This document shows, one piece after another, positions 27,248-36,665 of a DNA stretch of 61,035 nt (positions are counted from its first letter, which is position 1; each line of letters opens with the position of its first letter). The notes beneath the pieces were generated by a model. The model saw only the letters and a program-made list of their open reading frames with translations, made no database searches and had not been told where the DNA came from. This DNA is from Methanosarcinaceae archaeon (GTDB taxonomy: Archaea > Halobacteriota > Methanosarcinia > Methanosarcinales > Methanosarcinaceae): NCBI GenBank assembly GCA_030611265.1, contig JAUWQD010000012.1:1-61035 (forward strand), read 5' to 3'. A program made the position numbers and the translations under genes.

Positions 27248-27637
27248 ATGGATACGGATTTTCTTGGTGTTGGTGTGGGTTTTCCATTGAAGGCTGAAAA
27301 CGGAAAGATCGCCTGGTCAAAATATGAGGATTCAATCAGGGAATCGATTATGTTGATCCTCGGTACATCAATAGGTGAGAGGGTCATGAGACCTGATTTC
27401 GGATGCGGTCTTCATGACTTGACATTTTCTACAAATGATACATCCACCGCATCCTTTGCAATATTTCATGTTGAAGAGGCTCTGAAAAAATGGGAACCCA
27501 GAATAGAACTAATGAAGGTTGATGCAAATGCCGATGAGCAAGAAGTTAGCAGGTTGAATATCAGCATTGAATACAGGGTTATTTCGTCGAACACAAGGTA
27601 CAATCTTGTGTATCCATTTTACGTTGAGAGTGAATAG
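27248..27637 (+). CDS. gp25-like baseplate wedge protein
   Basis: About 129 residues of the GPW/gp25 family, which initiates sheath attachment at the baseplate. It opens DFLGVGVGFPLK, then IRESIMLILGTSIGERVMRP with the conserved ERVMRPDFG and CGLHDL. The ATG at 27248 is preceded by GGGGTGA; a GTG at 27239 overlapping the PAAR stop is an alternative. It abuts the next gene (stop TAG directly followed by ATG). Confidence 0.92.
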   Translation: MDTDFLGVGVGFPLKAENGKIAWSKYEDSIRESIMLILGTSIGERVMRPDFGCGLHDLTFSTNDTSTASFAIFHVEEALKKWEPRIELMKVDANADEQEVSRLNISIEYRVISSNTRYNLVYPFYVESE

Positions 27638-30610
27638 ATGACTGTTAAAACTCCTGTTCTTGATAATAGGACTTCTGAAGACATTTATGAGCAGGCACTG
27701 GAGTTTGCGAGGCATTATTGTCCAGAATTGGTAATTCCAGGACAAAGAGGTTATTTTGATCCGGATGACCCCGGTCTGGTAATACTTAAGATATTTTCAG
27801 ATATGGCTGAAAATCTCATAACTCAGTTCAACAAAATACCCGACAAACACCGTCTCACATTTCTTGACTTCATGGGGCTGGACATTCTATCAGCAAAGCC
27901 ATCAAAGGTTCCGTTAACATTTTATCTTGCAGAGGGTTCTTCCGGTAGTTTTGTTCCTAAGGGCACTCAGGTGGCATCATCGGAAGAACCTGAAGTGGTC
28001 TTTGAAACAACAGAAGGCCTGAGTGTGGTTCCTGCAAAATTGAATGCTATTTTCTCCTTAAATCCATGGGAGGATAAATATACAGAGACCGACCATTCAA
28101 AAGTTATATCCGGTGAAAAAGAGGAATTCCGGATATTTGGAGGGGATGATGATGAAAAGTCTCTTGATCATGTCTTCTATCTGGGTGATGACGTTCTATT
28201 GAACATGCAAAGCCTGCCATCAGAGTTAAAGTTCCATTTTGATGGAACGAACCTTTTCAAAGAGTATTTTCAGCTCTGGTACGATGGCAATAATGATCCG
28301 ATTGAAAATCTTGAGATCACATCTGATCAGGATGCAAAAAAACTCGATATCACTTTCAATGATAATGCTAATACTAAAACTCGTGACATTCAAAACATTC
28401 ACGAACTTGAGAAGTCATCAATTGGCGGAATGGAAAGTTTCTGGTTACATGTTAAACCGTACGATACTAAAATAATTAATGGGACGGAATTGCCTGCGAT
28501 ATCGAATATATCTATGGATCTGGCAGTCGAAAATATAGCACCGGATGCAACATTTTTCAATACTATCCCAGTCGATGCAAAAAAAGGATTTTACCCATTT
28601 GGAGAAGTGCCAAAAAAAAGGGATACATTGTATATCGGATCAGAAGAGGCATTTTCAAAAAAGGGAGCTACAATAACATTTGATGTTGAATTTGAAGGGA
28701 AGATCGATAATATTAATTTAGTACTCCAGTGGGAATACTGGAATGGAAATGGATGGAGACCATTAAATGTTGTTGACAACACTGAAGATTTTACGAGATC
28801 AGGTCAGGTATTCATTGAAACCTGTCCTTCCATACCAGCCATAGAAATGAATGGACAGTTAAATAGGTGGATCAGGGTCAGGATCATATCAGGAAATATT
28901 CATGGGATTGCCGGAAAACCCGAACCTGAAGAAGTGGATCATGCTGCCAGTTCACTATATAATATACTGAAAAGATCAACACGGAAAATGAAAGTTAACC
29001 TTGGTGAATCTGATGTCAATCCCTGGTATAAGCCACCTGTTTTCACTCCCCCATTCATACAGTCTGTTAATATTTCATATACCTATAAAGGGGTAGGAAT
29101 TGGAAGGGTCAAGTCATTCAATAATTTTGAACATAAAGATTTGGCTCTGGAAAATCCCGGAAAGATCTATGAACCATGTTCAGAAAAAGTACCAGTCTTT
29201 TATCTTGGTTTTGAAGAGAACATAGCAGGATTGCCGATGACGCTTTTTTGTGCTGTTAAAGAGAAGATTTATGGTGAAGAGCCGGTAAGGATCAAACATC
29301 CGGATTGTCAGGATGATCTTAACAATGCCAATGAAGCAACCGGTTTTGCATGGAAATATTATAATGGCATCTCCTGGAAAGAATTCAGTGTAGGGGATGA
29401 AACGGATTCTTTTAAAAAAGGTGGGATCGTACATTTTTTTGTTCCACCGGACATTGAGGCTACATCACAATTTGGAAGGGAACTGTACTGGATCAAAGTG
29501 GAGATCAAAGACGGAAAGTGGCTTTCTTGCCCCGGATTAGAAGGTATTTTCCTAAATACGGTCTGGGCTTTAAACAATATTACGTTGAGAGATGAAGTCC
29601 TTGGTTCAGGGAATGGAGAACCTGATCTTACATTTAATTTTTCAAACAGGCCTGTGCTTGAAGGCCAGGTCATTGAGGTAAAAGAGGAATCCGGTGCGAT
29701 AGAAGAAGTATGGGTATCATGGGCAGAAGTGAATAATTTCACATTGTCTGATCCTTCAAGCAGGCATTATATTCTGGATCGGGAAAATGGGACTATTACT
29801 TTTGGTGATGGGATCAGAGGCATGGTGCCCCCTACATGTAAAATTAAGAACAATATTATTGCAAGGCGCTATGTGTCCGGAGGCGGTTTACGAGGTAATG
29901 TTTCGTCAGGGATTATTACTTCGTTAAAGAAAACAATTCCGAATATTGATGGGGTCATCAATCACATTTCATCATCCGGTGGCATGGATATGGAGAGTCT
30001 TGAAACCGTAGTTGATCGATTCCCTCATACCATTAAAAACAGAGGTCGTGCGGTTACCAATGAAGATTTTGAGTGGCTTGCACATGAGGCTTCACAGTAT
30101 GTGGCAAAAGCAAGATGTATGTTAAAAAATGATACAATAACCGTTATTATCGTTCCGGAATATGAGGATAAGGCACCTCTTCCGGATTCAGGTCTCTTAA
30201 ATTCGGTTGAAACGTATCTAAAGGAGCGGGCTTTTTTTACAATTCTTCACAAAATAAAAGCCATAGGTCCTGATTATACGCAGATAAATGCATATGTGAA
30301 GTTCAGGCCGGTATCATTGAAGGAAAGTACTATTGTTTTAGAAAGGGTCGAAAAAAGGATCAAAACATTTCTGCATCCTTTGAAAGGTGGTCCTATGGGA
30401 AAGGGATGGGATTTTGGACAAAACATATCCATCTCACAGGTGGCTGTTGTAATCGAGGGCATTGAAGGAGTGGATTATGTCAATGAAATTGAATTAACAG
30501 AAAGATTGTCGGATCAAGAGAAAGAAGAGTTGTCCGGGTTAGAAAATATATTGATCGAACCGGATGCCTTGCCCTGTGCAGGAATCATCAATGTGGAAAT
30601 TGAGGGGTGA
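27638..30610 (+). CDS. Baseplate J-like wedge protein (large, Pvc11-type)
   Basis: 990-residue putative baseplate assembly protein of the gp6/J family. The N-terminus has PGQRGYFDPDDPGLVILKIF and LTFLDFMGLDIL. The mid region is beta-rich. The wedge core is at the end: YILDRENGTITFGDGIRG near residue 709, ARRYVSGGGLRGNV near 745, then GRAVTNEDFEWLAHEASQYV near 802, a J-family signature. It would form the inner baseplate wedge with the following protein. Confidence 0.88.
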   Translation: MTVKTPVLDNRTSEDIYEQALEFARHYCPELVIPGQRGYFDPDDPGLVILKIFSDMAENLITQFNKIPDKHRLTFLDFMGLDILSAKPSKVPLTFYLAEGSSGSFVPKGTQVASSEEPEVVFETTEGLSVVPAKLNAIFSLNPWEDKYTETDHSKVISGEKEEFRIFGGDDDEKSLDHVFYLGDDVLLNMQSLPSELKFHFDGTNLFKEYFQLWYDGNNDPIENLEITSDQDAKKLDITFNDNANTKTRDIQNIHELEKSSIGGMESFWLHVKPYDTKIINGTELPAISNISMDLAVENIAPDATFFNTIPVDAKKGFYPFGEVPKKRDTLYIGSEEAFSKKGATITFDVEFEGKIDNINLVLQWEYWNGNGWRPLNVVDNTEDFTRSGQVFIETCPSIPAIEMNGQLNRWIRVRIISGNIHGIAGKPEPEEVDHAASSLYNILKRSTRKMKVNLGESDVNPWYKPPVFTPPFIQSVNISYTYKGVGIGRVKSFNNFEHKDLALENPGKIYEPCSEKVPVFYLGFEENIAGLPMTLFCAVKEKIYGEEPVRIKHPDCQDDLNNANEATGFAWKYYNGISWKEFSVGDETDSFKKGGIVHFFVPPDIEATSQFGRELYWIKVEIKDGKWLSCPGLEGIFLNTVWALNNITLRDEVLGSGNGEPDLTFNFSNRPVLEGQVIEVKEESGAIEEVWVSWAEVNNFTLSDPSSRHYILDRENGTITFGDGIRGMVPPTCKIKNNIIARRYVSGGGLRGNVSSGIITSLKKTIPNIDGVINHISSSGGMDMESLETVVDRFPHTIKNRGRAVTNEDFEWLAHEASQYVAKARCMLKNDTITVIIVPEYEDKAPLPDSGLLNSVETYLKERAFFTILHKIKAIGPDYTQINAYVKFRPVSLKESTIVLERVEKRIKTFLHPLKGGPMGKGWDFGQNISISQVAVVIEGIEGVDYVNEIELTERLSDQEKEELSGLENILIEPDALPCAGIINVEIEG

Positions 30611-30619
30611 AATATAAAA

Positions 30620-31579
30620 ATGGCAATCCAACTACCCAATCTTGATACAAAGACCTATGAAGAGATCTCAGAGGAGATGGTTGCATCCATTCCGAAATAT
30701 ACTGATAAATGGACAAACCATAATCCATCAGATCCCGGTATAACCATTCTTGAGATGCTTTCCTGGATTGCAGAGACAACACTTTACAGGATGAATGGAA
30801 TTCCCAATGAGTCTTATGTCAATTTTTTACGACTTGTAGCAGGTGCTTCAGGCACAGATGAAGTTGAACGTTTACTAAAAGATCCCTATCAGGATAAGTA
30901 CCACATAAAGCTCCTTGATTTTTTAAACGAGATCGAAGAAGGACATGACAAAACGATTCCACAGATTAAAACGGAAGCTCTGATGTTCCTGAAGTCACGC
31001 TACAGGGCAGTGACAGAAGATGATTTTCGTCGGCTTGCCATTGAAGCTACTGATCTGTTCGGGGTGAAAGTCAGAAGAGTAATTGTTGAAAAAGCTCTGG
31101 ATGAAGATAAAGTTGTGATCGTTTTAGTACCTGACAAATGGAAACAATATGAAGAACTTGCTGAATCTGAAAAACTGGGTAGATATAAGGAACTTGCCGT
31201 GTCCGTGATGGATTATCTGAACCCGAGGACGCTTATAGGAACAAGAATCGGGGTAAAGCAACCTGTTTATTCAGATGTTGGCATAGACTTGAAAGTTGTA
31301 TGCCATCACTATGCCATAGCAGAAAAAATAGAAGCCGATACTAAGGACAGGATCCTAAAGCATCTTGATCCTTTTGTGGGCGGGGATGAAAAAACAGGAT
31401 GGCCATACAGAAGATCGCTTTCTGTATATGAGATTGCCCAGATCGTTGAAGAAACGGATGGTGTCAAGCAAGTTGAATCAATAATGTTTGATGGCAATAA
31501 GGAATTGAAAATTAAACTCATAAACGGACTTATAAAAATTGATTCATTGAATGTGGAAGTTGGGAAGGAGGTAAAATGA
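30620..31579 (+). CDS. Second baseplate J-like wedge protein (short)
   Basis: 319 residues. The start region LDTKTYEEISEEMVASIPKY and NPSDPGITILEMLSWIAE is the same lead-in as other putative baseplate assembly proteins. SRYRAVTEDDFRRLAIEAT near residue 128 repeats the J-family signature. It lacks the long beta-rich middle of its 990-residue neighbour, so it may heterodimerise with it as gp6/gp7-like wedges do. It overlaps the next ATG by 4 nt. Confidence 0.82.
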   Translation: MAIQLPNLDTKTYEEISEEMVASIPKYTDKWTNHNPSDPGITILEMLSWIAETTLYRMNGIPNESYVNFLRLVAGASGTDEVERLLKDPYQDKYHIKLLDFLNEIEEGHDKTIPQIKTEALMFLKSRYRAVTEDDFRRLAIEATDLFGVKVRRVIVEKALDEDKVVIVLVPDKWKQYEELAESEKLGRYKELAVSVMDYLNPRTLIGTRIGVKQPVYSDVGIDLKVVCHHYAIAEKIEADTKDRILKHLDPFVGGDEKTGWPYRRSLSVYEIAQIVEETDGVKQVESIMFDGNKELKIKLINGLIKIDSLNVEVGKEVK

Positions 31580-32640
31580 ATCAGGTGGAACCGGGAAGTA
31601 ATTATTTACGCTTTCTTCCGGCAGTATTTCATGAGGGGTCAAAGAGTGGAGACAGTTTAGGTCCAAGTTCAGGTTTATTATTGGAGCGATATTTAAAGAT
31701 ATTCGAAACGATAATAAGCGGAATTGAAGATAATGAATTAGAGGGAAAAAAGGGTATTGCAGAGACGCTTAATATTATTTCAGATATTTTTCATCCCAGA
31801 TTTTCATTCCTGTTCGATGATGCTGAAAAATCGTTCTTACCTCCTTTAAAAGATAATGAAAAAACTCATTTCAAAAATTATTTCGGGCAAGATAAGGATA
31901 CAGATGAATTTCTGGATGAGTTTTTGCGGTGGCTGGCTGGCTGGACTGCTCTTGTTCTTAAAGATGATTGGGAACTTAAGAAAAAGAGGGAAATCATCGC
32001 CAGGATCATCCCCATCTACAGGATGCGTGGAACAAAAAGAGGGCTGGAGGAATATCTGCGGATATATGTGGGTAAGCGCATAAACATTATTGGAGATGCG
32101 GAAGAATTTCAGGTCGGGACAACCTCTTACGTTGGGAAAAAAACCAGAGTTGGCGGATTCCCTCCGTATTTTTTCATTGTTGAAGTGGATGTAATGTATA
32201 TGTTCAGATGGGATAATGTTCCCGGGGATGAGAGTGAAGGGCTCTTAAGTTATCTCAAAGATGAATTTGGTATTGATTGGGCAGAAGGTGCAGATATCCA
32301 CAGATCGGATGATGGCAAAATCATCGGCATTACCAGAGATGAAAACTCAGCCGAGATAAGGCTTGATGAAGAAAAGGGGAAAGCCGAATTGGTGATAAAG
32401 GGTTACAAAGATGACAAAACTTATGATCTGAACGTTAAAAAGGAGAATGGGGGACTTATCATATACAATGCAAAAAACATTCGCGCTTCTGATATTAAAA
32501 AATGGAAGAACAAAAAGAAAATGATCGAAAGAATAATTGACTCAGAGAAACCGATGCACACTGATTACTGGTTGAATATAAAACATCCCAGAATAACGTT
32601 AGGTGTCAATTCGAATATTGGAGAAAATACATTGTTATAA
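31576..32640 (+). CDS. Tail protein I-like baseplate protein
   Basis: 354 residues. The first half matches the phage tail protein domain of eCIS/phage I type: YLRFLPAVFHEG, LDEFLRWLAGWTALVLKDDW near residue 116, and RIIPIYRMRGTKRGLEEYL near 140. The C-terminal half is a beta-rich extension, not recognised. It probably closes the wedge periphery and docks fibres. GGAAGGAGG precedes the ATG. Confidence 0.85.
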   Translation: MNQVEPGSNYLRFLPAVFHEGSKSGDSLGPSSGLLLERYLKIFETIISGIEDNELEGKKGIAETLNIISDIFHPRFSFLFDDAEKSFLPPLKDNEKTHFKNYFGQDKDTDEFLDEFLRWLAGWTALVLKDDWELKKKREIIARIIPIYRMRGTKRGLEEYLRIYVGKRINIIGDAEEFQVGTTSYVGKKTRVGGFPPYFFIVEVDVMYMFRWDNVPGDESEGLLSYLKDEFGIDWAEGADIHRSDDGKIIGITRDENSAEIRLDEEKGKAELVIKGYKDDKTYDLNVKKENGGLIIYNAKNIRASDIKKWKNKKKMIERIIDSEKPMHTDYWLNIKHPRITLGVNSNIGENTLL

Positions 32641-32661
32641 AATAGTGGTTGGAGGAGTTTC

Positions 32662-33813
32662 ATGACCGATAAAACATCTCATAAGAGATTGAATTATTAT
32701 ACAGGGCAGTTATTAAACGCCGATGATTTCAAGGATGAACAGTTGTATCATGTTGATGCGCTCAGGTCCCATAACAGAAATTTGCATACATGGGGTATTG
32801 CACGGGGTCTTAATGTTGAGAAGTTCGGTACAAAAAATGTGACGATCAGTCTGGGTATGGCAATTGATGGTCTGGGAAGACAGATCGTACTTGATGAATT
32901 GAGAGAGATTGATCTGTCTCCGTCAACAGCATCGTCCCTTTATCTTACAATATCATATAAGGAAGAACAGACTGATTTTAGAGAGGGAGAGGGAGATAAA
33001 GCATATACCCGGATTAGTGGGGATTGTGTTATCGAATATGATACGAACGAACCTGATGAATTGTCAATGAAGATCATTCTGGCAAAACTGATATTCGATC
33101 GGGAAAAAGATACGCTAAGCTCTATTGATCTGGAAGAACGCAGAAATGTAAGAAACATCGGCGGGGATATAGAGGTTAAAAGTATCGATTTTTCATTGCC
33201 AATGAAAGAAGATTCTGATAATTTCCCTCGAATAAAGGGCGTTGGGGGGGCAAACCCGGGATTGGAGATTATCTCTGAGAACACTACACTGAAAGGAAAC
33301 CTGAATGTTTCCGGTACATTGACCGGAAAACTCACGATTTCCGGAATGAGCACTATACAGTCTTCAGGTACTGCAGAAATAGGCCCCAGATCCGAAGCAA
33401 AAGTGGATTTTACCGAACCCGATACCAAACACCGTTTTTTTATAACTAGTGTAATTCCCATTACTCCGAATTCAGCTATTGAATGGGGGTGGCAGGTGGA
33501 AAAAGGCGATTCCAGATCGATTTACTTTGATAAAGAAATAAGTTATTTGAAGAAAAAAGCAATCAAATTGAAACAACAAGTAACTAACCTTATCTCAAAA
33601 AAAGGTCGACCCGGAACAGTTACGTCTCAGGAGAGTGTCAAAGAACCAGACATCGAAACACCATCTCCGTCTGCTCAAAAACATCTTGAATACCAGAAGA
33701 TCGTACAGACTCTGGGGGAAGAAAAAAATAAATTCTCCTATGTACTGGTTGTTAAGAACTTCTCAAATAAAAAAGTAGAAGTGGAGTTCAAGTATTATGA
33801 AATTCTGGAGTGA
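32662..33813 (+). CDS. eCIS fibre/appendage-like protein
   Basis: 383 residues. The N-terminus RLNYYTGQLLNADDFKDEQL and HNRNLHTWGIARGLNV matches a domain common in eCIS loci after the baseplate genes. The middle (about residues 205-245) has repetitive TLKGNLNVSGTLTGKLTISG, a trimeric beta-fibre-like segment. A helix (about 295-320) and polar C-terminus follow. A role in target contact is inferred. It overlaps the membrane protein start. Confidence 0.72.
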   Translation: MTDKTSHKRLNYYTGQLLNADDFKDEQLYHVDALRSHNRNLHTWGIARGLNVEKFGTKNVTISLGMAIDGLGRQIVLDELREIDLSPSTASSLYLTISYKEEQTDFREGEGDKAYTRISGDCVIEYDTNEPDELSMKIILAKLIFDREKDTLSSIDLEERRNVRNIGGDIEVKSIDFSLPMKEDSDNFPRIKGVGGANPGLEIISENTTLKGNLNVSGTLTGKLTISGMSTIQSSGTAEIGPRSEAKVDFTEPDTKHRFFITSVIPITPNSAIEWGWQVEKGDSRSIYFDKEISYLKKKAIKLKQQVTNLISKKGRPGTVTSQESVKEPDIETPSPSAQKHLEYQKIVQTLGEEKNKFSYVLVVKNFSNKKVEVEFKYYEILE

Positions 33814-34928
33814 TGGGTGTGAAAATATCTGGTACAGTTCTAAATTCAGAGAATAATGAGCCTATCGCACTTGCAAAGATAAGGCTTGAGGTTCAGGATA
33901 AAGAAATAGGGACTCTTTTTTTCACTGACGAGCATGGTTATTATGAATTCAAATCCGATCAGGATAATGTCGGACAGACTCTCATATATACCATTGAAAA
34001 AGATGGTTTCGAAGAGAAAACGTTCAGTACCGTTATTGATAAAGCGGAAATTCAGAAGAAATTTTTGTTGAGAGAAACTGAAGCTTTAAAAGAAAAGTTT
34101 GCATTATTAAGGGGATTTGTTTATGGAATTATAATCGTTGGTGCAATATTTGCAATATTAATTGCAGGTTTGATTGGAAGTACTCCGGTAGCAGAGTATG
34201 AAAAAAATATCACTGTAGGATTAAATGATAAGATCTCTATTAATGTGACCATTGATAAAAAATGGGATTGGATGCCATTTGTAAATCCAAATTGGGAACT
34301 CCAGTCTGAGGAGCAATGGATGCAATTTGATCGGTCAGAAGGACAAGAATCCGGCACAGTTCAAGTCACTTTGTTAACTCCTGATTTTCAGTTTAGCCCG
34401 GGAAAAAGGGAAGTAACTTTTTCTCTAATTAATACAAAGTTAGATTTTATAGACTTTGTTGATTTGAAATTTTTTGCCGATGTAATGGCAATAAACCTTA
34501 ATGTCGAAGAGGAAAAGAAAAGGCCGAAATTGGATATAAAAGTTGAGCCTACATTTGAAGACCCACAGAAATTCAGGATATCGATGAAAAATGTAGGGGA
34601 TGGGGCTCCGTGGTGGACTCTGAGATCTGATAAGAATTGGATCGAACTATGGAATGGCAGTGAAAGATATGATTCCAATAAACGCCGATTTGATGATGGA
34701 GAGGTTTATTTCAAAATAAATATGTCCAACATCGAAGAAGAAAACAGAATTGTGGAAGGAAGTATCACATTAGGATATAATAATGACGGCAAAGATGTGA
34801 TTCATATTTTTGTTTGTAAAAAAGCTTCTTCATTTGAAATAAATTCAACAATCGAAAGCTGGTATTTGCCAGATTATTACGGTGAAACAGTGATGGAACC
34901 ATCCATACCGAATATCTGTTCGGCATGA
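33813..34928 (+). CDS. Single-pass membrane protein with cytoplasmic Ig-like domain, end of eCIS operon
   Basis: About 371 residues. Residues 1-90 form a carboxypeptidase-regulatory-like beta-sandwich (ISGTVLNSENNEPIALAKI). A basic stretch then leads into one membrane segment near 102-124 (GIIIVGAIFAILIAGLIG). The remaining 245 residues would be outside: they contain N-glycosylation sequons (NIT, NVT, NGS, NMS, NST) and BACON-like beta repeats (WELQSEEQWMQF, PGKREVTFSLINT). The positive-inside rule supports this orientation. It could anchor the particle to the membrane. Start alternatives are GTG 33810 and GTG 33819. Confidence 0.7.
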   Translation: MGVKISGTVLNSENNEPIALAKIRLEVQDKEIGTLFFTDEHGYYEFKSDQDNVGQTLIYTIEKDGFEEKTFSTVIDKAEIQKKFLLRETEALKEKFALLRGFVYGIIIVGAIFAILIAGLIGSTPVAEYEKNITVGLNDKISINVTIDKKWDWMPFVNPNWELQSEEQWMQFDRSEGQESGTVQVTLLTPDFQFSPGKREVTFSLINTKLDFIDFVDLKFFADVMAINLNVEEEKKRPKLDIKVEPTFEDPQKFRISMKNVGDGAPWWTLRSDKNWIELWNGSERYDSNKRRFDDGEVYFKINMSNIEEENRIVEGSITLGYNNDGKDVIHIFVCKKASSFEINSTIESWYLPDYYGETVMEPSIPNICSA

Positions 34929-34947
34929 AATAAAAATGGATATTCTC

Positions 34948-34984
34948 AACATTGAGTGGGTAAATATTCTACCCACACAATGTT
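34948..34984 (+). terminator. Hairpin at the end of the injection-system operon
   Basis: A 15-bp stem with one mismatch (AACATTGAGTGGGTA against TACCCACACAATGTT) closes a 7-nt loop, 20 nt after the last stop. The final bases overlap the TTAA edge of the mobile element that follows. Confidence 0.6.
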
Positions 34985-35757
34985 AATCACCGATTTTCGT
35001 CAGCCGTTTATGTTCCACGAATAAAATACCATTTTCACATCAAAACATCTAGCGTCACGTCAACTATCAAGTGTCGGATTATGAAGATAGGTCATATGGC
35101 ACAATTTCAATTTTCGTATTTGTATAGCTATGTAAATTAGATTGTTCCATCTGCAACTAAAACCGATACGAACGCCGCAGGCGGCACGTTCCATTCCTGC
35201 TAACTACACGCATTCACAAAATACGCAGTCCTATGCGCTCCGTACAAACACAGATACGCTGAGGGCGAGCTAAATTTCTATGCGTTTGTACAGTATGTGT
35301 GCAGCGCTTGTGCAGGTCAGTGTTGGAGGAAAGTGCCGCGCTCTTGCGCGGTCGCGTCGTTTTTTGCATCTGTTTTAACCCCTTCCGTCCCACGACATTG
35401 TGTTGTTGACATGACACTAGGCTAGTAACGTTTTTCATGGAATATCGCTCTAGAATATGTTCCGTCTATGTTACATAAAAATTCTGATATCCAACTATAA
35501 GTTAATATCCAATATCAATTGTTGTATAGAAATAAGCCCAAAATAGGCTTTAAATCCTCCTATGCACGTTGGTTATGAAAATTTAACAATAAATATTGGA
35601 CATTATAAGTTCCATGGCCGATACATTTTTCAAATCAAATGAGATTTATCACAAATCGCATCCAGTGCCACGTTTAGATAACAAAAAACATCGCTTTTGG
35701 ATATCTTGGCCATGGGTCAATTATGAGGCATAAACACTTGGCGAAAATCGGTGTTAA
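34983..35757. mobile_element. 775-bp inverted-repeat element (copy B), interrupted
   Basis: TTAA occurs at each edge. Inside, 25-bp imperfect terminal repeats begin CACCGATTTTCG on both ends and share TTTATG at the inner end. The body is homologous, in reverse orientation, to 1-337. It has no transposase. A second element (35053-35416) is nested within it. The unit separates the injection-system operon from the next gene at 35785. Confidence 0.7.
35053..35416. mobile_element. 364-bp nested element with 12-bp TIRs and CTAG duplication
   Basis: The ends CGTCACGTCAAC and (reverse complement) TGTCATGTCAAC match at 10 of 12 positions. CTAG lies directly outside each end, and copy A (near 275) has the uninterrupted sequence with a single CTAG, so the insertion is directly visible. 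CTAG fits the 4-bp YTAR target of IS5-group transposases. The interior includes the GC palindrome at 35174-35187 and a CCGCGC/GCGCGG hairpin at 35336-35351. A 74-codon minus frame here looks fortuitous. Confidence 0.75.
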
Positions 35758-35784
35758 AGAGAAAAAGAGAACCGGAAAAATATC

Positions 35785-36519
35785 ATGGCTCCAATTAAAT
35801 TGATCCGGTCACTGTTGTTCTTATGTATATTTCTTATTCTAATTACAAATCCTGATGTTTGGAGTATTGCAGGTTTTACAGTACCTGAATTAAATGATTA
35901 TCGTGATTCAGTTGCTGATTCAGTTGCTGACTTAGATGTTGACTCAATTGTTGACTTGGATGTTGATTTCGGATTTATATTTAGATTACTTTGCTTTTTA
36001 GGGTGGATAGGGATATATAAAACAATTTTTGGAGCATTCATAGCTTCAATTGTATTTTTTATTTATAGAACTATAGTATACAAAGACACCTCGGTTGACA
36101 AAATGTGTCGAGATCCCGGGGCTCCGGCTGCATTGAAGAAGTGGAAAAATATTCCAAAGACAATAATTTTTCAGTATCTGGTTATCCTGATCCAATGTAT
36201 TTTATGGGCTGTTGTTTTTGTTCTTGGACTTCTGTTTGATGTTCTCCCGGAAGGATTTTACATGAAGGGATTTATTCTTGGTTCTGTTATGGCCATAGTA
36301 AACATAGTACCCATTTACTTTAAAATGTGGATTGAGTCAACTTATCCAAATAAGTTGCTTGCAATTGGATTTGCCAAAGGAATAATTGGTAATTATATTA
36401 TGGGATTTACACTTACATATATGATATGGGATTTGCCATTTGGTGCTGAACTTACTTTTTGCAATTGTATTTTTGGACCCGGTGCAGATGTCCCATTTCC
36501 ATTTAGTTTATTGTGTTGA
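35785..36519 (+). CDS. Hypothetical multi-pass membrane protein
   Basis: 244 residues, not recognised. One hydrophobic segment lies at residues 8-27. An acidic repetitive loop follows (DSVADSVADLDVDSIVDLDV, residues 41-60). Further membrane segments occur near 66-90, 120-145, 155-178 and 190-215. The C-terminus has CNCIFGPG. It lies between the mobile element and the metallopeptidase, on the same strand as the injection system. An immunity or export partner for the peptidase is conceivable, but nothing in the sequence shows it. Confidence 0.55.
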   Translation: MAPIKLIRSLLFLCIFLILITNPDVWSIAGFTVPELNDYRDSVADSVADLDVDSIVDLDVDFGFIFRLLCFLGWIGIYKTIFGAFIASIVFFIYRTIVYKDTSVDKMCRDPGAPAALKKWKNIPKTIIFQYLVILIQCILWAVVFVLGLLFDVLPEGFYMKGFILGSVMAIVNIVPIYFKMWIESTYPNKLLAIGFAKGIIGNYIMGFTLTYMIWDLPFGAELTFCNCIFGPGADVPFPFSLLC

Positions 36520-36665
36520 ATCTAATGCATATTGGCACAAAAAAATCAATCTTTGTTATTGAAATGAGGAAATTAAACAATGTCTAAAACAAACAAGCAT
36601 CAAAGTTAGATAAAACCAGCAGCAACATTCAATGATAAACAAAGAATTCAAGAGAGGTAAATTAG

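Noticed and set aside
17411-34928. Prophage or type VI secretion system
   Set aside because: No terminase, portal, capsid, integrase or lysis gene, and no TssJ/L/M membrane complex or ClpV. The content fits an eCIS.
35214-35438. 74-codon minus frame in the nested element
   Set aside because: It crosses the element boundary and TIR into copy B and resembles no transposase.
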